Assembly (NCBI GenBank): GCA_964516635.1
Contig: CAZEZY010000106.1
Coordinates: 1-8,504, forward strand
Direction: 5' to 3'
Length of the DNA stretch: 8,504 nt
Source: CAZEZY01 sp964516635
GTDB lineage: Bacteria; Pseudomonadota; Gammaproteobacteria; Burkholderiales; Burkholderiaceae_C
Made by a program: the position numbers and the translations under genes. Within the stretch, counting starts at the first letter, position 1; every line of letters begins with the position of its first letter. Of this stretch, positions 1 through 6,142 are shown piece by piece. The notes beneath the pieces are model-generated. The model saw nothing but the letters and a program-made list of their open reading frames with translations, made no database searches and was not told the origin of the DNA.

Positions 1-674
1 ACGCCAAGACCCTGGCACGCCGCATTGAGAAGGTGGAACAATGGCTCGCCAAGCCCAGCCTGCTGGAAGCCGACAAAGACGCCGAGTACGCGGCCGTGAT
101 CGACATCGATCTGGCCGACATCAAGGAGCCCATCGTCTGCTGCCCGAACGACCCGGACGATGCCAAGTTCCTGTCTGAAGTAGCTGGCACCCCGATTGAT
201 GAAGCCTTCATCGGCTCGTGCATGACCAACATCGGCCACTTCCGTGCCGCGGCCAAGGTGCTGGGTGGCGCGCGCGACATCCCGGTCAAGCTGTGGGTGG
301 CCCCGCCCACCAAGATGGACGAGAGCGAGCTGATCAAGGAAGGCCACTACGCCACCTTCGGAACGGCCGGTGCCCGCACCGAGATGCCCGGCTGCTCGCT
401 GTGCATGGGCAACCAGGCGCAGGTGCGCGAAGGCGCGACCGTGATGTCGACCTCGACCCGCAACTTCCCCAACCGCCTGGGCAAGAACACCAACGTGTTC
501 CTGGGCTCGGCCGAGCTGGCGGCGGTGTGTTCGAAGCTGGGTCGCATTCCGACCCTGGCCGAGTACCACGAGGCGGTGGGCATCATCAACAAGGACGCTG
601 CCAACATCTACAAGTACATGAACTTCGACCAGATCGAAGAGTATGCAGAGACCGCCAAAGGTGTGACTGTCTGA
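1..674 (+). CDS. acnB: Aconitate hydratase B, C-terminal part (5' truncated by window edge)
   Basis: This is the 3' end of the gene for aconitase B, the TCA-cycle enzyme that isomerises citrate to isocitrate through cis-aconitate with a [4Fe-4S] cluster in the cytoplasm. In many bacteria AcnB also acts on 2-methylcitrate-pathway intermediates. The frame is open from base 3, so the start lies upstream of the window; about 223 residues of the usual 860 or so are visible. The three cluster ligands expected in this domain are present: Cys in the GSCMTN motif (codon 219-221), and two Cys in PGCSLCMGNQ (codons 393-395 and 402-404). The substrate-binding STSTRNFPNRLG segment follows, and the C-terminus has the YKYMNFDQIEEY pattern typical of betaproteobacterial AcnB. 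A strong intrinsic terminator follows the stop codon. Identification is very secure; nothing looks broken in the visible part. Confidence 0.97.
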   Translation, partial: AKTLARRIEKVEQWLAKPSLLEADKDAEYAAVIDIDLADIKEPIVCCPNDPDDAKFLSEVAGTPIDEAFIGSCMTNIGHFRAAAKVLGGARDIPVKLWVAPPTKMDESELIKEGHYATFGTAGARTEMPGCSLCMGNQAQVREGATVMSTSTRNFPNRLGKNTNVFLGSAELAAVCSKLGRIPTLAEYHEAVGIINKDAANIYKYMNFDQIEEYAETAKGVTV

Positions 675-700
675 GTCGCTCCGGTTTTGCATCAGACCAG

Positions 701-724
701 ACGGCCCTTCGGGGCCGTTTTTTT
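701..724 (+). terminator. Rho-independent terminator of acnB
   Basis: A perfect 7-bp GC-rich stem (ACGGCCC at 701-707, GGGCCGT at 712-718) closes a TTCG loop with a C-G closing pair, the extra-stable UUCG tetraloop type. A run of seven T (718-724) follows, overlapping the last stem base. It starts 26 nt after the acnB stop. On the minus strand the same stem is not followed by a T-run, so it probably acts mainly on acnB transcripts rather than on the converging minus-strand gene. Confidence 0.93.
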
Positions 725-729
725 GATGT

Positions 730-1152
730 TTATTCTGCAGAGCTTGCCAGCAGGTCTTCCAGTGCCTGTTGCAGGACATCGGTGTTGGCAGGCAGGTGAA
801 GCGTGTTCACGACCGCACCCTTGCCAGAAATCAGCAGCACCGAACCGTTGTCGAGGTTGAATTGCCGGCCAAAAGCCTGTCCATGTGGAGCACCCAGGGG
901 TGCGACCAGAAAGGCCACGCGGTCCGTGTATTCACCCCGCAAGTCGTCCATCATCTTCATCACCTCCATCCCTCCCATCGATTGGATGTCGTAGGCCAGT
1001 ACCAGAGCGGGTTGTCCCTGTCCGATCCGGCTCAGATCGGTGGAGTAGGGCTGCCTGGGCAACTGGCTCCAGACCAGCGCGAGGACGCCAGCGGTGATGG
1101 TCAGGGCGATCAGCCACGGACGGATGCGCGATTTCGGCTTGGGGTCAATCAT
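730..1152 (-). CDS. Membrane-anchored thioredoxin-fold-like protein lacking CXXC (function unknown)
   Basis: I do not recognise this 140-residue protein as a named family. A basic N-terminus (K5, K7, R9, R11) precedes one hydrophobic segment at about residues 13-29. By the positive-inside rule this puts residues 31-140 in the periplasm, so it looks like a single-pass anchored periplasmic protein. The soluble part aligns by eye with thioredoxin in order: a strand (about 48-56), a helix (about 60-74), a strand (79-84), and a pair of strands (104-117) with a final helix (about 123-136). The position of the CXXC motif is occupied by SMGG (58-61), and the cis-Pro position appears to be Ser104; the protein has no Cys at all. 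The helix start is Met-rich (M59, M62, M65, M67, M68). The ATG at 1150-1152 begins just before the membrane segment and has only a weak purine-rich stretch upstream. The gene converges on acnB and diverges from ccmA. A role near cytochrome c or metal handling is only a guess from context. Confidence 0.75.
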   Translation of the reverse strand: MIDPKPKSRIRPWLIALTITAGVLALVWSQLPRQPYSTDLSRIGQGQPALVLAYDIQSMGGMEVMKMMDDLRGEYTDRVAFLVAPLGAPHGQAFGRQFNLDNGSVLLISGKGAVVNTLHLPANTDVLQQALEDLLASSAE

Positions 1153-1246
1153 TTTTCACTTTTAGAACGGTTGCACGTCAGGGGCACCATGCCCAATCCT
1201 GGCCACCGAGGATGAAGGGTCTTGGAGCAAGGAACCTCTACGGGAG

Positions 1247-1289
1247 TGTGGAATCAGATTGCAGCTCACAAGTTTCTGCAAATTCCACA
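1247..1289 (+). promoter_or_regulatory. Inverted repeat / hairpin in the ccm operon leader or promoter
   Basis: The outer arms TGTGGAAT (1247-1254) and ATTCCACA (1282-1289) are perfectly complementary. The inner arms TTGCAG (1259-1264) and CTGCAA (1276-1281) are too. This gives 14 bp of stem with a 4-nt bulge (1255-1258) and an 11-nt loop (1265-1275). It ends 48 nt before the ccmA start. It could be an RNA hairpin in the leader or a palindromic operator; the sequence alone does not say which. Confidence 0.55.
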
Positions 1290-1293
1290 TAAC
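1265..1293 (+). promoter_or_regulatory. Weak candidate sigma-70 promoter for the ccm operon
   Basis: CTCACA (1265-1270) as -35 and CATAAC (1288-1293) as -10 each match consensus at four of six positions with a 17-nt spacer. This would start transcription near base 1300 and leave a leader of about 38 nt. If real, the inverted repeat at 1247-1289 would overlie the promoter and act as DNA rather than as RNA. Matches this weak are expected by chance, so it is only a candidate. Confidence 0.2.
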
Positions 1294-1318
1294 CTTGGGC
1301 CCCGTTGCTTGAATCATC

Positions 1319-1336
1319 GCCTCCCAGGCATTTTTT
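1319..1336 (+). promoter_or_regulatory. Short hairpin with T-run overlapping the ccmA ribosome binding site
   Basis: GCCT (1319-1322) and AGGC (1326-1329) flank a CCC loop, followed by six T (1331-1336) directly before the ATG at 1338. The only Shine-Dalgarno-like bases for ccmA, AGG at 1326-1328, lie in the 3' arm. An alternative pairing of CCT and GGG (1293-1295, 1297-1299) with CCCAGG (1323-1328) would also mask them. The stem is only 4 bp, so it is too weak to call as a terminator. Confidence 0.35.
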
Positions 1337-1337
1337 G

Positions 1338-2015
1338 ATGACTGACTCTCTTCCGGATCCTTCTCTCTCCGCACATGAGCTGGCTTGCGAGCGTGGCGAT
1401 CGCCTCCTGTTCAAGCGCCTGAGCTTCACGCTGACCCGAGCGCAATTGTTGCTGGTGCAGGGAGGGAACGGCCAAGGCAAGACGAGTTTGCTGCGCTTGC
1501 TGACGGGCCTGGGTCGACCGGATGAGGGTGAGGTGCGCTGGTGTGGCGTACCGATCGCGTGTGGTCGTGAACGCTATCACCGCGACATGGCTTATCTGGG
1601 GCATGCCAACGGCATCAAGGATGAGCTGGACCCGATAGAAAACCTGCGATTTCAAGGGCAATTGCAAAGCCGCCCGTTCGATCATGGTCAGGCCGAGGCC
1701 ACACTCAAACGCCTGGGGCTGTCTCGCTGTCTGGACCTGCCTTGTCGTTCGCTGTCATTCGGCCAGCGTCGCCGTGTGGCCTTGAGCGCGTTGCTGCTGG
1801 CCGGGGCCAGTCTCTGGATTCTGGACGAACCCCTCACCGGTCTCGATGTCCATGCCGTCGCTCTGGTGGAAGGGTTGATTCGTGAACACCTGCAAGCGGG
1901 GGGCATGGTGGTGGCAACGACCCACCAGCCGATGAACCTGGAAGGTTTGAATGTGCAGCATCTGGTGGTTGGCCCGCTGGCAACGCCGCCATACCGACAT
2001 CCCGAAGGCGTTTGA
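1338..2015 (+). CDS. ccmA: Cytochrome c maturation ABC transporter ATPase CcmA
   Basis: This is the ATP-hydrolysing subunit of the CcmAB(C) complex, which uses ATP to release heme-loaded CcmE from CcmC on the periplasmic side; it sits at the cytoplasmic face. It has 225 residues, close to the usual 200-220. Visible motifs: Walker A GGNGQGKTS (42-50), signature LSFGQ (139-143) followed by RRRVALS, Walker B LWILDEP (159-165, with D163 and E164), D-loop LTGLD (166-170), and the H-loop His in TTHQP (H196). The Q-loop region reads YLGHANGIK, with Ala90 where E. coli has Gln; this seems tolerated in the family. The ATG at 1338 was chosen because it gives a normal N-terminus, with AGG 9 nt upstream. 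An upstream in-frame TTG at 1305 would add an unlikely proline-rich extension. It is the first gene of the ccm operon; ccmB begins 1 nt after its stop. Confidence 0.96.
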   Translation: MTDSLPDPSLSAHELACERGDRLLFKRLSFTLTRAQLLLVQGGNGQGKTSLLRLLTGLGRPDEGEVRWCGVPIACGRERYHRDMAYLGHANGIKDELDPIENLRFQGQLQSRPFDHGQAEATLKRLGLSRCLDLPCRSLSFGQRRRVALSALLLAGASLWILDEPLTGLDVHAVALVEGLIREHLQAGGMVVATTHQPMNLEGLNVQHLVVGPLATPPYRHPEGV

Positions 2016-2016
2016 A

Positions 2017-2685
2017 ATGGCGCACTTCTTCTGGAGCGTGTGGCGACGCGATCTCACACTGGCCGCCCGCAGGCGAGGGGACTGGCTCATGGCGCTGGTC
2101 TTCTTCGTGATGGTGACGAGCTTGTTTCCACTGAGCGTGGGACCTGAACCCGAGTTGCTGCAACGCATTGGGCCGGGTGTGCTATGGGTGGCGGCCACGC
2201 TGGCCTCTTTGTTGTCCTTGTCGAGATTGTTCGAAGACGATCACCGGGACGGCAGCCTGGAGCAGATGGTGCTGTCGCCCGCATCCACCGTGCTGCTGGT
2301 GCTGGGCAAGGCTTCAGCGCATTGGCTGGTCTATGGGATTCCTCTGTTGCTGACGGCACCATTGCTGGGCATCCAGTTCAACCTGCCCTGGGACGCCATT
2401 GCCGTCCTGGTGCTGTCTTTGCTGTTGGGCACGCCCATACTTTCTTTGCTGGGGGCGGCCGGTGCTGCGCTGACGCTGGGGTTGCGCGGCGGCGGTGTGT
2501 TGCTGACCTTGCTGATTTTGCCGCTGTACACGCCGGCCCTGATTTTCGGAACGGGGGCTGTCGATGGCGTGATGAACGGGACGGGTGCCGAGGCTCACCT
2601 GTCGCTGCTGGGCGCTTTTCTGTTGGTCTCATTGCTGGTTGCGCCGTGGGCCGCAGCCGCTTCATTGCGAGTGTCTCTGGAATGA
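2017..2685 (+). CDS. ccmB: Heme exporter membrane subunit CcmB
   Basis: CcmB is the integral membrane partner of CcmA in the ABC transporter of System I cytochrome c maturation. It has 222 residues, as in other bacteria, with six hydrophobic segments at about 23-41, 54-71, 99-118, 127-148, 160-182 and 195-217. Family hallmarks visible are FPLSVGPEPELL (37-48), the cytoplasmic loop LFEDDHRDGSLEQ (71-83), which is the likely ATPase contact, and LLGTP (136-140). The chosen ATG follows the ccmA stop by one base and has GAAGG (2004-2008) 8 nt upstream, inside the end of ccmA. Its TGA overlaps the ccmC ATG as ATGA, so translation is likely coupled on both sides. Confidence 0.96.
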   Translation: MAHFFWSVWRRDLTLAARRRGDWLMALVFFVMVTSLFPLSVGPEPELLQRIGPGVLWVAATLASLLSLSRLFEDDHRDGSLEQMVLSPASTVLLVLGKASAHWLVYGIPLLLTAPLLGIQFNLPWDAIAVLVLSLLLGTPILSLLGAAGAALTLGLRGGGVLLTLLILPLYTPALIFGTGAVDGVMNGTGAEAHLSLLGAFLLVSLLVAPWAAAASLRVSLE

Positions 2686-3416
2686 AAATCTTTCACTACG
2701 CTGCCCCGTCCACCTTCTATCACTTGGCTGGAAAGGTCATCCCTTGGACGGCCTGGACAGCGGGCATGCTGGCTGTCGTGGGGCTGTACATCGGTTTTTT
2801 TGTGGCGCCCACCGACTTTCAGCAGGGCGAGGCCTACCGCATCATCTTCATCCATGTGCCTGCCGCCTGGATGGGTATGCTGATTTACCTGGCCATGGCG
2901 TTTTGGGCTGCGGTGGGCCTGGCTTTCAACGCGCGACTGCCTTTCATGATGATGCGCGCGCTGGCGCCGACAGGTGCCTTGCTGACCTTCATTTCGCTCT
3001 GGACCGGCGCGGTATGGGGCAAACCGATGTGGGGAACCTGGTGGGTCTGGGATGCGCGTCTGACCTCCACGTTGATCCTGTTCTTTCTCTACATCGGCAC
3101 CATGGCCCTGTGGTCGGCCATCGAAGATGTCAGGCGCAGCGATCGTGCCGGTGCCTTGCTCACCCTGATTGGGGTGGTGAATGTGCCCATCATCCTGTTT
3201 TCGGTGGTGTGGTGGAACACCCTCCATCAGGGTTCGACCGTGGGCGTGACCCACGCCCCCCGCATCGCACTGCCCATGCTCCAGGGTCTGCTCTTGATGA
3301 CGGCTTCAGCCTGGCTGTATGCCATCACCACCACCCTGGTCAGGGTACGCCGCATCATCCTGGAGCGGGAGCGAAAAACCCAATGGGTGCAAGACAGGCT
3401 GAATGAGGAGTCATGA
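2682..3416 (+). CDS. ccmC: Heme lyase/exporter protein CcmC, WWD-domain protein
   Basis: CcmC binds heme in the membrane and attaches it to the His of CcmE, working with CcmD; CcmAB then releases the holo-CcmE. The 244-residue protein matches E. coli CcmC (245) in length and has six membrane segments at about 25-43, 56-78, 93-113, 128-146, 157-177 and 197-220. The periplasmic WWD motif is intact: WGTWWVWD at 117-124. The two conserved heme-ligand His are present: H58 in IHVP and H182 in LHQGS. The start is set by the ATGA overlap with ccmB. The Shine-Dalgarno there is weak, so translation probably depends on coupling to ccmB. The stop lies 1 nt before the ccmD start. Confidence 0.97.
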   Translation: MKIFHYAAPSTFYHLAGKVIPWTAWTAGMLAVVGLYIGFFVAPTDFQQGEAYRIIFIHVPAAWMGMLIYLAMAFWAAVGLAFNARLPFMMMRALAPTGALLTFISLWTGAVWGKPMWGTWWVWDARLTSTLILFFLYIGTMALWSAIEDVRRSDRAGALLTLIGVVNVPIILFSVVWWNTLHQGSTVGVTHAPRIALPMLQGLLLMTASAWLYAITTTLVRVRRIILERERKTQWVQDRLNEES

Positions 3417-3417
3417 C

Positions 3418-3609
3418 ATGGAATGGGCGAGCTGGTCAGATTTTTGGAGCATGGGTGGCAGAGGCTTTTTTGTATGGAGCGCCTACGGGGTGACCGTACT
3501 GGCTGTCTTGCTTGAAATGCTGTGGCTCAGGCGATCAGGAGAGCAATCCCGTCGTCGGCTGAAACGGATGCAGCAGTGGGATGCATCAGAAGGGGAAGTG
3601 CAGTCATGA
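3418..3609 (+). CDS. ccmD: Small heme exporter accessory protein CcmD
   Basis: CcmD is a small single-pass membrane protein that stabilises the CcmC-CcmE complex and is needed for release of holo-CcmE. The 63-residue product has the family pattern: an N-terminal SWSDFWSMGGRGFFVW region, a membrane segment (about 19-38), then a short basic cytoplasmic tail (RRSGEQSRRRLKR). The ATG at 3418 was chosen over an earlier in-frame ATG at 3403 because GAGGAG (3405-3410) sits 7 nt before it and it gives the usual MEW-type start. The gene begins 1 nt after the ccmC stop and overlaps ccmE by ATGA. The family is poorly conserved in sequence, but position and topology make this call firm. Confidence 0.93.
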   Translation: MEWASWSDFWSMGGRGFFVWSAYGVTVLAVLLEMLWLRRSGEQSRRRLKRMQQWDASEGEVQS

Positions 3610-4055
3610 AGTCTCGGTACAAGAAGTTGTCCCTCATTGCGGTGGCCCTGGGGGTTCTGGGTGGTGCCACGTTGCTGGTGCTGAATGCTTTTCAGTCCAA
3701 TCTGGTGTTCTTTTTCTCGCCATCCGAGGTCCATCAAGGCAAAGCGCCCGTGGACCGGGTGTTTCGTGTCGGCGGCCTGGTTCTGGAGGGCAGCGTCCAG
3801 CGTGAGCCCGACGGATTGACCACGCGTTTCGTGGTGACCGATACGGCAAAAACCATCCCGGCTGTGTATACCGGCATCCTGCCCGATCTCTTTGCGGAGG
3901 GCAAAGGGGTGGTGGCCGATGGCAAGCTCGGCAGCGATGGCCTGTTTGTCGCCAATCGGGTGCTGGCCAAGCACGACGAAAACTACATGCCACCCGAAGC
4001 GGCCATGGCTCTCGAACAAGCCAAGGAAGCGGGCAAAACCCTGAAAGCCTATTGA
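3606..4055 (+). CDS. ccmE: Periplasmic heme chaperone CcmE
   Basis: CcmE carries heme covalently on one His from CcmC to CcmF. The 149-residue protein has an N-terminal membrane anchor (about 8-27) and a periplasmic beta-barrel of OB type (about 45-128). The heme-attachment residue is H123 in LAKHDENYMP, with Tyr127 four residues later as in the HxxxY form of the family. The flexible C-terminal tail (129-149) is predicted helical. The start overlaps the ccmD stop (ATGA) and is preceded by a good Shine-Dalgarno (AGGGGA at 3591-3596, 9 nt spacing). A 113-nt gap, the only sizeable one in the operon, follows it. Confidence 0.97.
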   Translation: MKSRYKKLSLIAVALGVLGGATLLVLNAFQSNLVFFFSPSEVHQGKAPVDRVFRVGGLVLEGSVQREPDGLTTRFVVTDTAKTIPAVYTGILPDLFAEGKGVVADGKLGSDGLFVANRVLAKHDENYMPPEAAMALEQAKEAGKTLKAY

Positions 4056-4058
4056 GGT

Positions 4059-4112
4059 AGCCGGCAAAGAGCCTGACCCTGAACCAGCCGATACAGGAAC
4101 CTTTTGCCGGCT
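4059..4112 (+). repeat. 10-bp perfect inverted repeat in the ccmE-ccmF gap
   Basis: AGCCGGCAAA (4059-4068) and TTTGCCGGCT (4103-4112) are perfectly complementary across a 34-nt interval. A nested CCTG (4072-4075) with CAGG (4094-4097) could extend the structure. The first arm begins 3 nt after the ccmE stop. No T-run follows, so it is not a standard intrinsic terminator. It could stabilise or mark processing of the upstream message. Confidence 0.55.
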
Positions 4113-4126
4113 GCTCGATCAGTTCT

Positions 4127-4143
4127 CTGCGGGATCACCGCAG
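4127..4143 (+). repeat. Short hairpin upstream of the ccmF ribosome binding site
   Basis: CTGCGG (4127-4132) and CCGCAG (4138-4143) form a perfect 6-bp stem with a 5-nt loop (GATCA). It lies 13 nt before the ccmF Shine-Dalgarno AGGA (4157-4160) and leaves that site free. With the larger inverted repeat, it makes this the most structured gap inside the operon. Confidence 0.4.
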
Positions 4144-4168
4144 TCATCAGTCCACCAGGAATGTTTTT

Positions 4169-6139
4169 ATGATCCCCGAAATTGGCACGCTCGCGCTTAT
4201 TCTGGCTCTTCTGCTGGCCATGACTCAGGCGGTGTTGCCTTTGTGGGGCGCGCAGCGTGGCAATGCCACCTGGATGGCCGTTGCGCGGCCAGCAGCTTTT
4301 GGCCAGTTCACCTTCGTCCTGATTGCCTATCTGTGCCTGGTCTATGCGTTTCTGACCAATGACTTCACCGTCATCAACGTGGCCAGGAATTCTTATTCCA
4401 ATTTGCCGGCTTTTTATCAAGTGACGGCCACCTGGGGTTCCCATGAGGGCTCGCTGCTGTTCTGGTCGCTCATTCTGGCGGTGTGGACCATCGCGGTGGC
4501 GATTTTTTCGCGTACCTTGCCCGAAGACATGGTCGCGCGCGTGCTGGGGATCATGGGGTTGATTTCGGTGGGATTCCTGTCGATGCTGCTGATCACCTCC
4601 AGCCCGTTTCTGCGCCAGTTCCCTGGACCCGCCGAGGGGAGCGACTTGAACCCACTGCTGCAGGACTGGGGGATGATCATCCACCCGCCGATGCTCTACA
4701 TGGGTTACGTGGGCTTTGCGGTGGCCTTTGCTTTTGCGGTGGCAGCCTTGTTGTCGGGGCGGCTCGATGCGGCCTGGGCTCGATGGTCGCGGCCCTGGAC
4801 CACGGTGGCTTGGGCTTTCCTGACCCTTGGGATTGCGCTGGGCAGCTGGTGGGCTTACCGCGAACTGGGATGGGGGGGCTGGTGGTTCTGGGACCCGGTT
4901 GAAAACGCATCGTTCATGCCCTGGCTGGCCGGCACAGCGTTGATCCACTCGCTGGCGGTGGCTGAAAAGCGCGGCGCTTTCAAGGCCTGGACGGTGCTAC
5001 TGGCCCTCCTGACATTTTCGCTTTCGTTGCTCGGGACCTTCCTGGTCCGTTCGGGCGTGTTGTCTTCGGTACACGCGTTTGCGGTCGACCCCGAGCGAGG
5101 CGCTTACATCCTGGGCTTCATGTTGTTGGTGGTGGGTGGCTCACTTGCCTTGTTTGCCTGGCGTGCGCCCCGCATGGTCGCGGGTGGCGCCTTCACCTGG
5201 TTCTCGCGTGAATCGATGCTGCTGGCCAACAACGTCATGATGGTGGCCTCGGTGGCGGCCGTTCTCCTGGGGACGCTCTACCCCTTGTTCATCGATGCGC
5301 TGGGTTTGGGCAAGCTGTCGGTGGGGCCCCCTTACTTCAATGCCGTGTTCGTGCCCTTGATTGCCCCCGCGCTGTTCCTGATGGGCATAGGCCCTTTGAT
5401 GCGCTGGAAAGGCGATGAAGTGCCTGACATTCTGCGTCGTTTGAAGTGGGCGCTGGCCATTGCCATGGCCACGGGTCTGCTGTTGCCACTGACTTTGGAC
5501 GGATACAAACCCTGGGCGGTTCTCGGGCTCGGCCTGTCGGCCTGGATTGCGTTGACGGTCGGGGTGGCTTTTCGGCAACAGGTCAGAAGCAGGGAGCAGT
5601 TTTTCAATCTCCCGCGTGGTTTTTGGGGCTTGCATCTGGCGCACCTGGGCATGGCAATTGGGGTGGCTGGCATCACCATGGTGGTCAACTACGAACAGGA
5701 GACCGATGTGCGGATGAGCATCGGCGATCAGGCCCAGATCGCTGGCTACACCTTGACCTTCATGGGAACGGACAATTACTCTGGTCCGAATTACGAAGCC
5801 ACCCGTGGAACGGTCATTGTGTCCAGGGGCGAGGTTGAGCAGTTCCGGTTGTATCCGGCCAAGCGGATTTACAACCGTTCGGGCTCGGTGATGACCGAGG
5901 CGTCGGTTCGCCCCAGCCTGTTCAGTGATCTCTATGTTTCGCTCGGCGAACCCTTGAATGAGGATTTCACCACCTGGGCGGTTCGCTTGTATTACAAGCC
6001 CTTCATCAACTGGTTATGGCTGGGGGCTCTGTTCATGGTGGTGGGTGGTTTGCTGGCCGCTTCCGACCGGCGTTACCGCATCGGAGCCAAGGCTCGTGCA
6101 CCGGCACAGCAGCGTGTTCCCAATGCCCAAGGAGCCTGA
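4169..6139 (+). CDS. ccmF: Cytochrome c heme lyase CcmF, WWD-domain protein
   Basis: CcmF is the core of the holocytochrome c synthetase. With CcmH and CcmI it takes heme from CcmE and attaches it to the CXXCH Cys of apocytochrome c on the periplasmic side. The 656-residue protein is close to E. coli CcmF (647) and has many membrane segments, about 15 by family knowledge. Features seen: IHPPMLYMGY with H172, the WWD motif WGGWWFWD (235-242) followed by PVENASFMPWL, H260 in the following helix, and H302 in SSVHAF; these match the conserved His of the P-His and b-heme sites. H492 in AHLG is the probable second b-heme ligand. A large periplasmic loop (about 508-608) precedes the last membrane segment (about 613-631). 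The ATG at 4169 has AGGA 8 nt upstream. ccmG starts 3 nt after the stop. Confidence 0.97.
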   Translation: MIPEIGTLALILALLLAMTQAVLPLWGAQRGNATWMAVARPAAFGQFTFVLIAYLCLVYAFLTNDFTVINVARNSYSNLPAFYQVTATWGSHEGSLLFWSLILAVWTIAVAIFSRTLPEDMVARVLGIMGLISVGFLSMLLITSSPFLRQFPGPAEGSDLNPLLQDWGMIIHPPMLYMGYVGFAVAFAFAVAALLSGRLDAAWARWSRPWTTVAWAFLTLGIALGSWWAYRELGWGGWWFWDPVENASFMPWLAGTALIHSLAVAEKRGAFKAWTVLLALLTFSLSLLGTFLVRSGVLSSVHAFAVDPERGAYILGFMLLVVGGSLALFAWRAPRMVAGGAFTWFSRESMLLANNVMMVASVAAVLLGTLYPLFIDALGLGKLSVGPPYFNAVFVPLIAPALFLMGIGPLMRWKGDEVPDILRRLKWALAIAMATGLLLPLTLDGYKPWAVLGLGLSAWIALTVGVAFRQQVRSREQFFNLPRGFWGLHLAHLGMAIGVAGITMVVNYEQETDVRMSIGDQAQIAGYTLTFMGTDNYSGPNYEATRGTVIVSRGEVEQFRLYPAKRIYNRSGSVMTEASVRPSLFSDLYVSLGEPLNEDFTTWAVRLYYKPFINWLWLGALFMVVGGLLAASDRRYRIGAKARAPAQQRVPNAQGA

Positions 6140-6142
6140 GCC

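Larger units (their letters stand above)
1153..1337. other. Divergent intergenic region between the minus-strand gene and ccmA
   Basis: This 185-bp gap must hold the promoters of both divergent genes. I see no consensus sigma-70 promoter on either strand. It holds a strong hairpin (1247-1289), a short hairpin plus T-run at the ccmA start (1319-1336), and a small 5-bp palindrome GGGCA-CCA-TGCCC (1182-1194). No convincing gene is present; a 26-codon open frame at 1212-1292 has no properly spaced ribosome binding site. Confidence 0.7.

Noticed and set aside
1182..1194. Small palindrome GGGCA-CCA-TGCCC in the divergent region.
   Set aside because: A 5-bp stem in GC-rich sequence is expected by chance, and it matches no operator I know.
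769..1215. Plus-strand open frame (148 codons) overlapping the minus-strand gene.
   Set aside because: It is antisense to a better candidate with a clear membrane anchor and fold-like pattern; its own product is rich in His, Arg, Gln and Gly without hydrophobic or domain structure.
1212..1292. 26-codon open frame upstream of ccmA as a possible leader peptide.
   Set aside because: GAGG directly abuts its ATG, so spacing is wrong for a ribosome binding site, and the peptide shows no regulatory codon run or recognisable feature.
1305..1337. Alternative TTG start for ccmA.
   Set aside because: It would add 11 residues including two Pro before the usual N-terminus and has no good Shine-Dalgarno; the ATG at 1338 is simpler.
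2184..2681. In-frame 5' extension of the ccmC frame through ccmB.
   Set aside because: The extension translates to low-complexity Ala/Gly/Arg sequence in a shadow frame of ccmB; the ATG at 2682 gives a normal full-length CcmC with an ATGA overlap.
3403..3417. Earlier ATG for ccmD overlapping the end of ccmC.
   Set aside because: The GAGGAG ribosome binding site lies downstream of it and is well spaced for the ATG at 3418, which gives a family-like N-terminus.
4049..4948. Long minus-strand open frame (299 codons) opposite the start of ccmF, and similar ones opposite ccmC and ccmI.
   Set aside because: Their products are rich in Arg, His, Pro and Gln with no domain-like pattern, they lie antisense to clear ccm genes, and the high GC content makes such open frames common.
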